Positions 51,636 to 61,085 of a DNA stretch of 64,000 nucleotides are shown one piece after another. The notes under the pieces were generated by a model. That model was not told the origin of the DNA and searched no databases. It was given only the letters and a program-made list of their open reading frames with translations. The translations under genes and the position numbers were made by a program. The stretch is from Natronoarchaeum rubrum. GTDB taxonomy: Archaea; Halobacteriota; Halobacteria; Halobacteriales; Natronoarchaeaceae. The first letter of the stretch is position 1; every line of letters starts with the position of its first letter. The stretch lies in contig NZ_JANHDP010000005.1 of NCBI RefSeq assembly GCF_024494695.1, positions 124,001-188,000 on the forward strand, read 5' to 3'.

Positions 51636-52951
51636 TCCTGCTCCACGGTCGTTCCATCTCCTAACGCCATAGTGATCGTCGATAGATCGTCCGGGAGTCC
51701 ATCCTGTCCGTCGAAGACGATCGGGGCGTCGTTCAGAACGTCGTAGTCGAACGCGTCGTGATCGACGAGCAGGAGAACGGCATCGGCGTCGGCGATCGCG
51801 TCACGTTCGATCTCGTCAGTCGGTTCGAACGTCGTTTCGTTCACGAGTACCTCGTCAACGTAGGGATCAACCACGTCGATATTTGCGCCGCGTGAATCAA
51901 GCAACTCACAGATCGACAACGCGGGAGAGTTCCTGATATCCCCGACATTGGGCTTGTAGGTGATGCCGAGTATCGATACCGATGCAGACTCAAGGGACAC
52001 ACCGCGACCAGCAAGCGCGGTCTCGACGCGGTCGACGACGTGATTCGGCATGGACTCGTTGATCGCGTGCGCCTGCTCGACGAGGTTCAGCTGTTGTCCG
52101 TTACGACGGCCCTGCCAGGAGAGGAACTGCGGATCGACCGGGATGCAGTGCCCACCGACGCCGGGGCCGGGATAGAACGCCTGGAATCCGAACGGTTTCG
52201 TCCCGGCGGCTTCGATCGCCTCCCACGCGTCGACGCCGATCGCCTCGGCGTGTCGGGCGACTTCGTTCACCAGTGCGATGTTCACCATCCGGTAGGTGTT
52301 TTCGAGCACTTTCGCCATCTCCGCCGCGCCGGTCGAGTCGACCGGGACGGTGTCGTCGACGACGGCCTCGAACAGGGTCTTCGCGGCCTCCCGCTCCTCG
52401 TCGGTGTCGGCGCCGACGACGATCGGGATGTCCTCGAAGTCGTACGAACCGCCGGGGTTGATGCGCTCGGGCGCGAACGCGACGAGCACGTCCTCGCCCG
52501 GTTCTCGGCCGTTCTCTCGGAGCGTGGTTCTGATTATCTCGTCGGTCGCACCAGGGTAGACGGTGCTACAGCAAACGAAGAGCACCTCGCGATCGGGGGC
52601 GTTCGTCGCCACGCTCTCCGTCGCTTTGCGCACGGCGGACATGTCCGGTTCGGACTGTTCCACGCCGGTCGGAACGGCGACGAGGAACGCGTCGGCTTCC
52701 TCGAGCGCGTTCGCGTACGTCGTCGGCTCGAATCCCTGATCGAGCGCTCGTCGAACTGCGTCGTCGTCGACGTCTTCTACGTACGACGTGCCATCGCGGA
52801 GTTGTTCGACACGGTTGAGATCGATGTCAAATCCGACAACGTCGAAGCCCGCTTCCGAAAAGTGACAGGCGAGCGGCAGCCCGACGTATCCGAGTCCGAC
52901 GACCGCTATCGTCGCATCTGCTCGGATGACCCGGTCGCGAACGCCGTTCAT
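51584..52951 (-). CDS. UDP-sugar 6-dehydrogenase (nucleotide-sugar dehydrogenase)
   Basis: 455 residues from ATG 52951. NAD site IAVVGLGYVGLPLA lies at about 13-26, FAPERINPG at about 158, and the catalytic Cys in GVGGHCIPVDPQF at about 260. These mark the UDP-glucose/UDP-N-acetyl-mannosamine dehydrogenase family, which makes UDP-uronates. The start overlaps the preceding epimerase stop by ATGA. The last 20 residues (DHSPHTSPTTSSNTFQS core) are unlike the family and lie in the overlap with the sugar transferase gene, so the stop may have drifted. Confidence 0.88.
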   Translation of the reverse strand: MNGVRDRVIRADATIAVVGLGYVGLPLACHFSEAGFDVVGFDIDLNRVEQLRDGTSYVEDVDDDAVRRALDQGFEPTTYANALEEADAFLVAVPTGVEQSEPDMSAVRKATESVATNAPDREVLFVCCSTVYPGATDEIIRTTLRENGREPGEDVLVAFAPERINPGGSYDFEDIPIVVGADTDEEREAAKTLFEAVVDDTVPVDSTGAAEMAKVLENTYRMVNIALVNEVARHAEAIGVDAWEAIEAAGTKPFGFQAFYPGPGVGGHCIPVDPQFLSWQGRRNGQQLNLVEQAHAINESMPNHVVDRVETALAGRGVSLESASVSILGITYKPNVGDIRNSPALSICELLDSRGANIDVVDPYVDEVLVNETTFEPTDEIERDAIADADAVLLLVDHDAFDYDVLNDAPIVFDGQDGLPDDLSTITMALGDGTTVEQDHSPHTSPTTSSNTFQS

Positions 52952-53928
52952 TCTGCTACCTCTGGAACTGCGGTCTTCTCTCTCCGCTCTGCGATGACGT
53001 CCTTGAGAATCCGATCGAGTTCTGTCTCGGGACGCCACCCGAGCATCGATTCGAGCTGCGATACGTCGGGTTCCCGCTGTTGTGGGTCCTCGAAATCCTC
53101 GTCGTAAGCGGCCTCGTAGGGGACGTGTTCGATCTCGGAGTCGGAGTCGGTGAGTTCGATCACGCGCTCGGCCAGCGCGTTGATACTGGTCGGCTGTGGC
53201 GCGCCGACGTTGAACACGTCACCGTGTGTCTCGGGCTTCTGGAGGAGCTCGTAGGTCGCGCGAACGGCTTCCTCGACGTGAGTGAAGCTTCGCGTCTGGG
53301 TGCCGTCGCCGTAGACAGTCAGCGGTTCGCCGGCGAGCGCCTGCTCGACGAACGTCGGAATGACCATCCCGTACTGGCCCGACTGGCGCGGGCCGACGAT
53401 GTTAAAGTACCGACCAACGACGACCGGGAGATCCTCGGCGTCGTGGTACGCCAGCCCGTAGGCCTCGTCGACGGCCTTCGCGGAGGCGTAACTCCACCGC
53501 GGGCTGGTCGTCGGGCCGAGGACGCGGTCGTCAGACTCGGAAAACGGAACCGCGGTCGACTTACCGTAAACTTCCGAGGAGGAGGCGATGAACGTGGGGA
53601 TGTCGTGTTCTGACGCCGCCTCGAGTACGTTCTCGGTCCCGACGAGGTTCGTCTGCAGCGAGTCGAGCGGGTTGTCGACGATCTTCTCGACGCCGACGGC
53701 AGCTGCGAGGTGGTAGACGCTATCGGCTCGTCGAACGTGCTGTTCTACGAGGTCGAAATCGGCAACGTCTCCGTCGACGAACTCGATTCTGCCCGACTTG
53801 GGGAGATTTCTTCTTTGGCCGGTCGAGAGGTCATCGAGGACGAGTACGTCTTCGTCCGTGTCCTCTATATAGAGATCGACGAGGTGGGATCCGATGAATC
53901 CTGAGCCGCCCGTGACGAGAGTAACCAT
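52948..53928 (-). CDS. NAD-dependent UDP-sugar epimerase/decarboxylase
   Basis: 326 residues, extended SDR with TGGSGFIGSHLVDLY at the N-terminus, ASSSEVYG and catalytic YASAK at about 150, and RYFNIVGPRQ. The form is nearest to UDP-glucuronate decarboxylase/epimerase enzymes that work beside a UDP-glucose dehydrogenase, which is encoded next with a four-base overlap. Together they would make UDP-uronate and a derivative. Confidence 0.85.
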   Translation of the reverse strand: MVTLVTGGSGFIGSHLVDLYIEDTDEDVLVLDDLSTGQRRNLPKSGRIEFVDGDVADFDLVEQHVRRADSVYHLAAAVGVEKIVDNPLDSLQTNLVGTENVLEAASEHDIPTFIASSSEVYGKSTAVPFSESDDRVLGPTTSPRWSYASAKAVDEAYGLAYHDAEDLPVVVGRYFNIVGPRQSGQYGMVIPTFVEQALAGEPLTVYGDGTQTRSFTHVEEAVRATYELLQKPETHGDVFNVGAPQPTSINALAERVIELTDSDSEIEHVPYEAAYDEDFEDPQQREPDVSQLESMLGWRPETELDRILKDVIAERREKTAVPEVAE

Positions 53929-54071
53929 TTCTTACCCCTTTTTCTGTTGAGCCTACTACTAAGTATTGGCTATTCTATCAGTCGGTGTCGTTCCTGAACG
54001 TTATCGAGGACGAGAGGCGGCCGGTTGGGCATCAACGCGTTCATAGGGGTCCATTAACTACCGATTCGTAG

Positions 54072-55169
54072 ATGCGCATCCTCCGCGTCGCCCAGAAGCT
54101 CTATCCCGACACGAAAGGGGGCGGACAGTACCACGTCCACGCGATGAGTCGCGATCAGGCAGAGATGGGCCACGACGTCACCGTTCTGACGACACGCGAC
54201 GACAAGTCGCTACCGCGGATTGAGGAAACGCACGGCTATACGGTCGTTCGCGTCTCTCCGGGGGTGACGATCGCGGGCAACGACGTGTCGCCCGCCGTGG
54301 CGCAGTACCTGTGGGGCGTCGACACCGAGTCGTTCGACGTGATCCACGCGCACTCGCATCTGTACTTCTCGACGAACCTCGCCGCGCTGAAGCGGCGACT
54401 AGGGGATATCCCGTTGGCGATCACGAACCACGGGCTCTACTCGCAGTCCGCACCCGAGTGGGTGTTCGATCTGTATCTGAAGACGCTCGGTCGGTGGACA
54501 TTCAACCGGGCGGATGTTGTGTTCTGTTACACCGAGACGGATGAGCAGCGCCTGCGCGACCTTGGGGTCGAAACGCGTATCGATGTCGTCTCGAACGGGA
54601 TCGACACGGAGCGGTTTAGACTTAAAGGACCGGAAAGTGATCTCATCGACAGTACCGGTCCAGTGGTGTTGTTCGTCGGACGGCTCGTGGATGGGAAGCG
54701 TCCGAAAGCTGTTATCGAGGTGTTCGATGATGTGCTGGAGGAGTTCACCGACGCCGAATTGTATCTCTGTGGTTCCGGTCCTCTGCGCGACGAGCTCGAA
54801 CAGGACATCGCTGAGTTGGAGATTGCGGAATCAGTCACGTTTCTCGGTCATGTCCCCTACGACGAAATGCCCGCGGTGTATCGGAGTAGCGACGTACTTG
54901 TCCTCCCGAGTAGAGCGGAGGGTGTTCCACGGGTTGTCTTAGAATCTCTGGCATCTGGTCTTCCCGTTGTCTGTTCACCTCTTGAACAGCTTCACGATGT
55001 TATTGCGGGCGGTGGGGCACTCGTTGATCCTGACGATAAGAAAGCGTTCTCAATTTCTGTTATCGACTCGATCACTGGCGGTTCTTCACATGCTGAATTC
55101 GAGTCCACGTACGAATGGGAAAGCACCGTTGAAGAGACAACAAGCAGTCTTCGGTCTCTCGTTCACTGA
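54072..55169 (+). CDS. GT4 glycosyltransferase
   Basis: 365 residues, GT-B fold. The N-terminal acceptor domain begins MRILRVAQKLYPDTKGGGQY; the donor domain has VVLFVGRLVDGKRPKAVIEV and the Ex7E motif in SRAEGVPRVVLESLASGLPV (about 285-305). Cytosolic, adding one sugar to the growing lipid-linked glycan; sugar unknown. Converges with the phosphatase-fold gene by a seven-base overlap. Confidence 0.88.
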   Translation: MRILRVAQKLYPDTKGGGQYHVHAMSRDQAEMGHDVTVLTTRDDKSLPRIEETHGYTVVRVSPGVTIAGNDVSPAVAQYLWGVDTESFDVIHAHSHLYFSTNLAALKRRLGDIPLAITNHGLYSQSAPEWVFDLYLKTLGRWTFNRADVVFCYTETDEQRLRDLGVETRIDVVSNGIDTERFRLKGPESDLIDSTGPVVLFVGRLVDGKRPKAVIEVFDDVLEEFTDAELYLCGSGPLRDELEQDIAELEIAESVTFLGHVPYDEMPAVYRSSDVLVLPSRAEGVPRVVLESLASGLPVVCSPLEQLHDVIAGGGALVDPDDKKAFSISVIDSITGGSSHAEFESTYEWESTVEETTSSLRSLVH

Positions 55170-56620
55170 ATATATCCGAGATCTTCGAGGCGTTGCTTTG
55201 TCTGTTCTCTCATAGATACCTCTTTGTCATTCTCGGCGTGCTCAAAGGAAGCGAGCCACTCGTCTAACTTCGATTCTAGGGTCGATACTTGATCCGGATT
55301 TTCGTCCGCAACGTTCTCGGTCTCTTTCGGGTCGTCATCGACGTTGTACAGCTCAATGAGGCCATCGGATCCGCGAATCAATTTCCACTTCTCTGTTCGG
55401 ACTACTCGGAGTGATCGATCGTACTCTCGGACTGACTCCGGGAGTGTCCCTACCCGTTGTTCGAGTGCTTCCATCGATGGCTGTGGCGCCATGTATTCGG
55501 CAAATGCGAATTCCCTGTCCGACGTGTTAGCGTCGGGATGGAGTGATCGTCCCTGTGCCTGCTCTCGGAATTTGGGTGCATCGATTCCTGCTGCATCTAG
55601 TAATGTTGGTCCGAGATCAGTCAATTGAACGAGATCATTGACCGTATCGCCACCCGTGAATTCTCCGCCATGGATTACGAGTGGAACATGAAGCAGGGTA
55701 TCGTAGAGACAGTACTGGTGATCCATGAAGCCGTGATCACCAATGTTTTCTCCGTGGTCACCAGTGATGACAAAGACGGTGTCTTCCCATTCTCCGGCTT
55801 CCTGTAGCATTGTCTGGAGCTCATTGATCCGATCGTCTACGTAGGCGATTTCCGCTCGGTATAGAGATTTGAGAATCTTGAAGTCTCGTTCATCCAACGA
55901 ATTTTTTCCGCTTATATAGGCCCACGCGTCTTGTGAGATTGACAATGCCTCTTCGTAGGGCACATCTTCCGGAAGATATCGTTCTGCGTGCGCCTTGGGC
56001 GGTTGATATTCTAAATGCGGTTCAAGATAGTTGATAAAGGTAAAGAATGGTTGTTCTGTCTCTCGGTTCGAGAGCCACTTCTTGAACCTCGAGTTCGTTC
56101 GATTTGCGCCATAATCACTTTGCTTGTGGATGAATTTTCCATAAACAGTGTTCGCCACATTTACAATTGGATTCCCCTGAATAATCCGGGGCATAGCTGC
56201 CAGTACTTGATTTAGACCTTCTTTTTCCCTTGCGATATCGCTCAAGTCGTTCTCCGACTGGATATATTGCCACCCTTTCAGAAAGTTGTCAAACCCGCGT
56301 TGGAATCCAAACTCCCCACTCACCCATGTATTATTCGAAAAACCAACTGTTTGGTATCCGGATTGACTGAATGCCTCACTGAGTCGTGTTAGATCTTCAT
56401 TGAGATGTTTATGCCCAGCGTGTGCTCCATGTCGAGAGGAGTAGGTTGCTGTAAACAGGGCGGCGTGCGAGGGTAGCGTCCATGGAGCAGAGGCATAACT
56501 ATTAGTATAGTGTGTTCCCGCATTCGCAAGTTCTGAATAGGTCTCGAATGATGTCTGTTCTCCAAACTCTTCGGCGCGTGCGGTATCCATTACAACGACG
56601 ACAACATTATTTTTATTCAT
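55163..56620 (-). CDS. Sulfatase-fold enzyme with Thr at the nucleophile position
   Basis: 485 residues of the alkaline phosphatase superfamily. Metal ligands are in VVVVVMDTARAEEF (N-terminus) and VFVITGDHGENIGDHGF (about 280). Where sulfatases have CxPSR or SxPSR, this protein reads APWTLPSHAALFTA (about 48-61), so Thr takes the place of the formylglycine precursor. That points to a phosphodiesterase or phosphotransferase (for instance, transfer of a phosphate-linked group to glycan) rather than a sulfatase. No signal peptide or helix. AT content rises at its 5' end. Confidence 0.8.
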   Translation of the reverse strand: MNKNNVVVVVMDTARAEEFGEQTSFETYSELANAGTHYTNSYASAPWTLPSHAALFTATYSSRHGAHAGHKHLNEDLTRLSEAFSQSGYQTVGFSNNTWVSGEFGFQRGFDNFLKGWQYIQSENDLSDIAREKEGLNQVLAAMPRIIQGNPIVNVANTVYGKFIHKQSDYGANRTNSRFKKWLSNRETEQPFFTFINYLEPHLEYQPPKAHAERYLPEDVPYEEALSISQDAWAYISGKNSLDERDFKILKSLYRAEIAYVDDRINELQTMLQEAGEWEDTVFVITGDHGENIGDHGFMDHQYCLYDTLLHVPLVIHGGEFTGGDTVNDLVQLTDLGPTLLDAAGIDAPKFREQAQGRSLHPDANTSDREFAFAEYMAPQPSMEALEQRVGTLPESVREYDRSLRVVRTEKWKLIRGSDGLIELYNVDDDPKETENVADENPDQVSTLESKLDEWLASFEHAENDKEVSMREQTKQRLEDLGYIQ

Positions 56621-56954
56621 AACTATTGTCTCATAATGTCTTTCCCTTCATTTGCACCAGGCTGTGCATTGTGTTTAGTGCCTATATTCCCCCGGGCCGT
56701 ATATGGGTTTGTCGTACCTCTATCTCAATTTGGAGTTCATTTCAAGAATGGTTTCACTTTGTGGATTCCATCGAACCGCCTCGATAATATTCTATTGCTG
56801 CCACTACTTGGTCTGGTCTAATTCTATCTTGAAAATTGGGGAAGGAGATCTTTTATTCGGTACTGTGATCTGGGGCCATCTGATGAATTCATATAAGAAT
56901 CCCTACTGCTCCAATCTTCTCTTGCACGATCTACAGGCAATCGAATACTTTTTG
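56621..56954. other. AT-rich divergent intergenic region
   Basis: Separates the minus-strand phosphatase-fold gene from the GT4 gene. An in-frame extension of the latter to 56703 has no family resemblance and unusual composition. ATATAAG at 56891-56897 may be a promoter. Base composition is much lower in GC than the 40-54 kb genes. Confidence 0.45.
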
Positions 56955-58142
56955 ATGTCGAACTGTGAATTTGTCTCAGTGCCAATTCGCGCAGTCTTCT
57001 TCCATATCGGATCCGAATCTTTCGGTGGCGGTTCCCAGATGCTTTGGCGTCTACTACAACGTATTGATCGGGACAAGTTTGATCCAGTAGTTCTCACTCA
57101 ACGGAAGGATAAACTTTCTGATCAAGCCGAAAATGCCAGCGTAGACGTTGAAATCGTACCCTTCAAAGGGATTCTTGATAGCTACAATAAGACACTTCTC
57201 CAGATGTCGACGTTCAACCAGGCGAAAGCGAGCATGCGATTACTCCAATTTAATTTAGAAGCATTTTCTGTCTTATCTGAGGCTGATGTTATCTGGTGCC
57301 ACAATATTCGAGCCTTGTTCACGATTAGCCCCTATGCAATACTCTCTCAAACGCCAGTCATTTGGAATATCGGCCTCGGCCTTGAGTCAGATGGCGTTCT
57401 TACGTATCTAAACGAGATCGGATTGTGGCTTGCTGACGTGGTGTTCATGGAATACGAGGAGCAGGCAGAGCAAGTGTTCACGGAACGACAGTATTCTAAG
57501 TTCGACGACGAGTTTGTCTTCTTCCACAAAGGAATCGACGTGAGTTCGTACTCGCCGACTCGAAGTCCCTCACCGGGTACGGACACGACCGTCATTGGGA
57601 CGGCAGCTGTTCTCTCGGAGCGGAAAGGGCTTCAATATCTGATTGACGCTGTTGCAACACTTCAGAAAAACGGGAAAGATATTGAGCTCCGGATTGCGGG
57701 GGAGTCACCAGACAACAGCGAAAACGAATACGAGCAAAAACTACGGACACAGATTCAAAAGAACGATTTAGGCGATTCTATAAGACTTCTTGGATGGGTC
57801 GAAGATATGCCGTCGTTTTTCGACGAGCTTGACGTGTTTGTACTCCCATCGTTCGGGGAGGGTATTCCTGGCGCCGTTCGAGAGGCCTTAGCGATGGAAC
57901 GTCCTGTTGTTGCAACTGACGTCGGTGGTACTAGTGAAGTCGTCCAAGACGGTCAGACTGGTATTTTGGTCGAACCTGGGAATGCGAATGCGATCGCTGA
58001 TGCGGTCGAACGGATCGTTGATGAGCCAGAACGTGCAGTCGAAATGGGGCAAAGCGGTCATGAACTCATTGTTCGCGAACATTCTGTCGACTCGTACGTT
58101 GAGCGGTACGAATCTCTCCTTGCATCACTCGTCGACGAATGA
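56955..58142 (+). CDS. GT4 glycosyltransferase
   Basis: 395 residues from ATG 56955. N-terminus RAVFFHIGSESFGGGSQMLW, donor domain GTAAVLSERKGLQYLIDAVA and the Ex7E motif GEGIPGAVREALAMERPVVA (about 295-315). Membership in GT4 is clear; the sugar is not. It begins the plus-strand AT-rich run that continues through polymerase and flippase, with a 55-base gap to the next gene. Confidence 0.88.
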   Translation: MSNCEFVSVPIRAVFFHIGSESFGGGSQMLWRLLQRIDRDKFDPVVLTQRKDKLSDQAENASVDVEIVPFKGILDSYNKTLLQMSTFNQAKASMRLLQFNLEAFSVLSEADVIWCHNIRALFTISPYAILSQTPVIWNIGLGLESDGVLTYLNEIGLWLADVVFMEYEEQAEQVFTERQYSKFDDEFVFFHKGIDVSSYSPTRSPSPGTDTTVIGTAAVLSERKGLQYLIDAVATLQKNGKDIELRIAGESPDNSENEYEQKLRTQIQKNDLGDSIRLLGWVEDMPSFFDELDVFVLPSFGEGIPGAVREALAMERPVVATDVGGTSEVVQDGQTGILVEPGNANAIADAVERIVDEPERAVEMGQSGHELIVREHSVDSYVERYESLLASLVDE

Positions 58143-58197
58143 CCTCACGAACGGTGTCGAAAAGCACATACGGACCAACCTAGGTATAACACACTAG

Positions 58198-59628
58198 ATG
58201 AAGACTGGGATCAGACACCGATCTGCTATTCTGGCGGTGTGTCTTGCCGCGTTCCTCGGTAGTCTCCTATTCACCAAGACGGGCTTGCAGGGTCTCTTGA
58301 TGAGCGTACTCTTCTTGATCTGCCTCACGCCGACTCTCGTCTCTCTCTATCGTGGCCGATTCGATATTTTTGAACCGATCGTGTTTCACTCGCTGTTTAT
58401 GTTTATGACCTCTATCGCCATCTTTGATCGCGTCTATCTCTCAGATCCATATCTCCTATACCCTGAATGGGTACAATGGAATTCTTCAACTGCATTTCTC
58501 ATTCTCACGGTCCTTTATGTTGTATTCTACACGTTTGTTTTGGCGGGATATTATGTTAAGATAGAACGTTGGATGATGATACCAGAGATCCCCTCACAGG
58601 TTGATGATTTATCGGGGAACACTTTGAAGAAATTAGGACTTCTTTACGTTTTTATTGGGATGGTTTGCTATGTGCTACTTATTAAAGAATCACTTAGCTG
58701 GGATCTATTATATCTTTATTCAACAGCTGAACCTAGAAGTCAAATATTCGACTCTACAACGCATTTTATGCTTGGTTCTAGAGCAGTCTATGTTGGGTAT
58801 TTAGTTTGGTTGACTGGAACACTTCTTGATGGTCGACGTACCGGCATTGTACATCTCCTTCCTATTCTACCGATCTTATTCCTCTTCTTGCTACTAGGTG
58901 GACGAGGACAAGTACTTCTTATAGTCCTTGTGACTGCCACCATTCTCTATTATGTACATATATTTGAAATATTTGAAACTAAGCCTCGCTATATCCGAAT
59001 ACTTTCAGACAATCTACATGACTATATTAAACTAGCGTTCCTACCATTATCCGGCATAGTACTCGGTTTCATGACGGTCTTTGCAGGACTGGCCCGCAGC
59101 TGGCGCGATACAGATAATCTATTTAACCCAGATCTCCTTGTCCAGATGGCAACATTTGGGATTCACAATAGCCACTTGGATAACCTTCTGGTGACGCTCT
59201 CGATCATCCCCGAAGATTCCGGATTCTTTTGGGGTACCTTCATACTACGAGTGCCCCTCAATTACATCCCTAGATCTATCTGGTCTGACAAACCTGTACT
59301 AACATCTGGTTCCTTGCTCCGCCGCTTATTTCTCCCAGATGGGACAGGCGGTCGGCCTCCTGGGATGATCGGTCGATTCTTCTTAGATGGTGGACCTGTA
59401 GCGATTCTGCTTGGGGCCCTTCTTTTTGGTCTTATACTACGTTTACTCTATTTACTCCTTCGAAGGAATCGCCATTCGCCAATTTTCCTGCTCTTCTATG
59501 CATTTATTTTCAGCTCGATAGCAACCCAAGGATTCCTGAATGGCTCCTTGTGGATGATTTCAAATCATCTCTTACTTCTATCTCCACTACTTGTACTGGG
59601 ATACATTGAATCCTCACTGGATGAGTAA
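58198..59628 (+). CDS. wzy: Wzy-like oligosaccharide repeat-unit polymerase
   Basis: 476 residues with about 12 helices and a large outside loop around LARSWRDTDNLFNPDLLVQM and DKPVLTSGSLLRRLFLPDGT (about 295-390), as in O-antigen and oligosaccharide polymerases. Sequence conservation is low in this group, so the call rests on form plus context next to Wzx. AT-rich codon use (many AAA, ATA, TTA) unlike the 43-54 kb genes. Stop overlaps the flippase start by one base. Confidence 0.7.
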   Translation: MKTGIRHRSAILAVCLAAFLGSLLFTKTGLQGLLMSVLFLICLTPTLVSLYRGRFDIFEPIVFHSLFMFMTSIAIFDRVYLSDPYLLYPEWVQWNSSTAFLILTVLYVVFYTFVLAGYYVKIERWMMIPEIPSQVDDLSGNTLKKLGLLYVFIGMVCYVLLIKESLSWDLLYLYSTAEPRSQIFDSTTHFMLGSRAVYVGYLVWLTGTLLDGRRTGIVHLLPILPILFLFLLLGGRGQVLLIVLVTATILYYVHIFEIFETKPRYIRILSDNLHDYIKLAFLPLSGIVLGFMTVFAGLARSWRDTDNLFNPDLLVQMATFGIHNSHLDNLLVTLSIIPEDSGFFWGTFILRVPLNYIPRSIWSDKPVLTSGSLLRRLFLPDGTGGRPPGMIGRFFLDGGPVAILLGALLFGLILRLLYLLLRRNRHSPIFLLFYAFIFSSIATQGFLNGSLWMISNHLLLLSPLLVLGYIESSLDE

Positions 59629-61085
59629 TGATGAAACTAAAAGATAAAATTGTATCTGATGCTATCGTCTCTACGATAATAGCAGTAGCAAAAAAGGCAC
59701 GTGGACTGCTTTTTATCCCACTTATTTCGTTCTATCTGGGGACCAGCTCCTTCGGTGTTTATACGCAACTTCTTGTTATCACTAATCTATTCTCCGGATT
59801 ATTGTCATTCGGGTTGCAATCAGCGCTAATTCGCTATTTCCAAAAGTCATCCGGTCGTTCTGAGAAAGCGGAACTCTATTTTGATATCCTCTCGTTCACT
59901 CTCTGTGCTAGCACGTTATTTTACCTACTTGTTTACTTCTCATCCGCCTTTATATCGTCACTGACTCTTGGAACAACTACATATAGTTCTATCTTTCAAC
60001 TTGGTGCTTTACTCATTCCAATAAAAATAGGGCTAATGGTGTCCCAAAACTACTACCGGGCGGAAATGCGGGTCAAGGCCTATTCTCTCATCGATGGCAT
60101 CAAAACGTATGCTATAATTGGTATTGTTTCCTATATCGTCATATTCCAGTCTGCAAATCTAAGCAGTATAATAACCACGCTAGTTATGGTTGAGGGATTA
60201 TTTTTCCTCATAATACAGTTTGATATTGTACGTAGTATTGGGACTCATGTACCGCGGTTTACCACTATCGAAAAGAGTCTACGATACTCTATTCCATTTA
60301 TGGTTAGTCAAGTTTCTAGTAACTTTTTGAGCAAAGCTGACCGGTTACTAATTGGATATTTCCTTGGTCCAACATCTGTTGGCGTGTATACTGCGGCTTA
60401 TAAATTAGCAAATACTATTCTCCTATTTGCCTTACCTATCAATAGTTCATTCTTCCCTGAATTTAGCCGCCTCTGGGAAGCTGGTAAGAAGAGTGAAGCG
60501 AGGAGTTTCCTTAATTCAGGTATCAAATATTTCCTCATTCTGAGTTGCCCTTCAATCGCTGGTTTCTTTCTAGTCGGAAACAATCTTCTCCATTATCTTA
60601 TCCCTGCAACCGAAGCCAGTGATGCAGCGATACTGGTTCCTTTCCTTGGTATTGGTATTACTTGCTGGGGCGTTATACGACTACAAAGTAGCCTATTTTT
60701 CGCCGCTGAGATAACAAAACCGATCGGGCTTCTTCGTCTCTTCGGTGCGTTACTGAATGTATTCTTGAATATAGTATTGATACCGGCATTTGGTCTATTT
60801 GGTGCAGTAATAAGCACAGTTGCTTCTTACTTTGCCGTAATGATTATAATATTATATTTGTCTACTGATAGTCTAGGTATGTACTATGATCCTATGGACC
60901 TCGTTAAGATCCTTTTCTCATCGACTCTTATGCTATCCATCTTTCTCTATATAGATGTACAAGTTCTACCCTTGGAAATAGTAACTGCAGCAGTTATATA
61001 TTTCATAGCGCTGTATATAGTTGGGGGGATTTATAGAAGTGAGGTAAAGGCTGTTCTTTCCCCTTTGTACTCAATTATCAAGTAG
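59628..61085 (+). CDS. wzx: Wzx-like polysaccharide flippase (PST/MATE fold)
   Basis: 485 residues, 12 to 14 helices. Characteristic segments are GLLFIPLISFYLGTSSFGVY (about 27-46), LGPTSVGVYTAAYKLANTIL (about 245-265) and NSSFFPEFSRLWEAGKK (about 270-288), as in polysaccharide exporters of the PST family. It would turn the lipid-linked glycan to the outer face. AT-rich like wzy, so the two probably travelled together. It converges with the GT4 gene by eight bases. Confidence 0.88.
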   Translation: MMKLKDKIVSDAIVSTIIAVAKKARGLLFIPLISFYLGTSSFGVYTQLLVITNLFSGLLSFGLQSALIRYFQKSSGRSEKAELYFDILSFTLCASTLFYLLVYFSSAFISSLTLGTTTYSSIFQLGALLIPIKIGLMVSQNYYRAEMRVKAYSLIDGIKTYAIIGIVSYIVIFQSANLSSIITTLVMVEGLFFLIIQFDIVRSIGTHVPRFTTIEKSLRYSIPFMVSQVSSNFLSKADRLLIGYFLGPTSVGVYTAAYKLANTILLFALPINSSFFPEFSRLWEAGKKSEARSFLNSGIKYFLILSCPSIAGFFLVGNNLLHYLIPATEASDAAILVPFLGIGITCWGVIRLQSSLFFAAEITKPIGLLRLFGALLNVFLNIVLIPAFGLFGAVISTVASYFAVMIIILYLSTDSLGMYYDPMDLVKILFSSTLMLSIFLYIDVQVLPLEIVTAAVIYFIALYIVGGIYRSEVKAVLSPLYSIIK

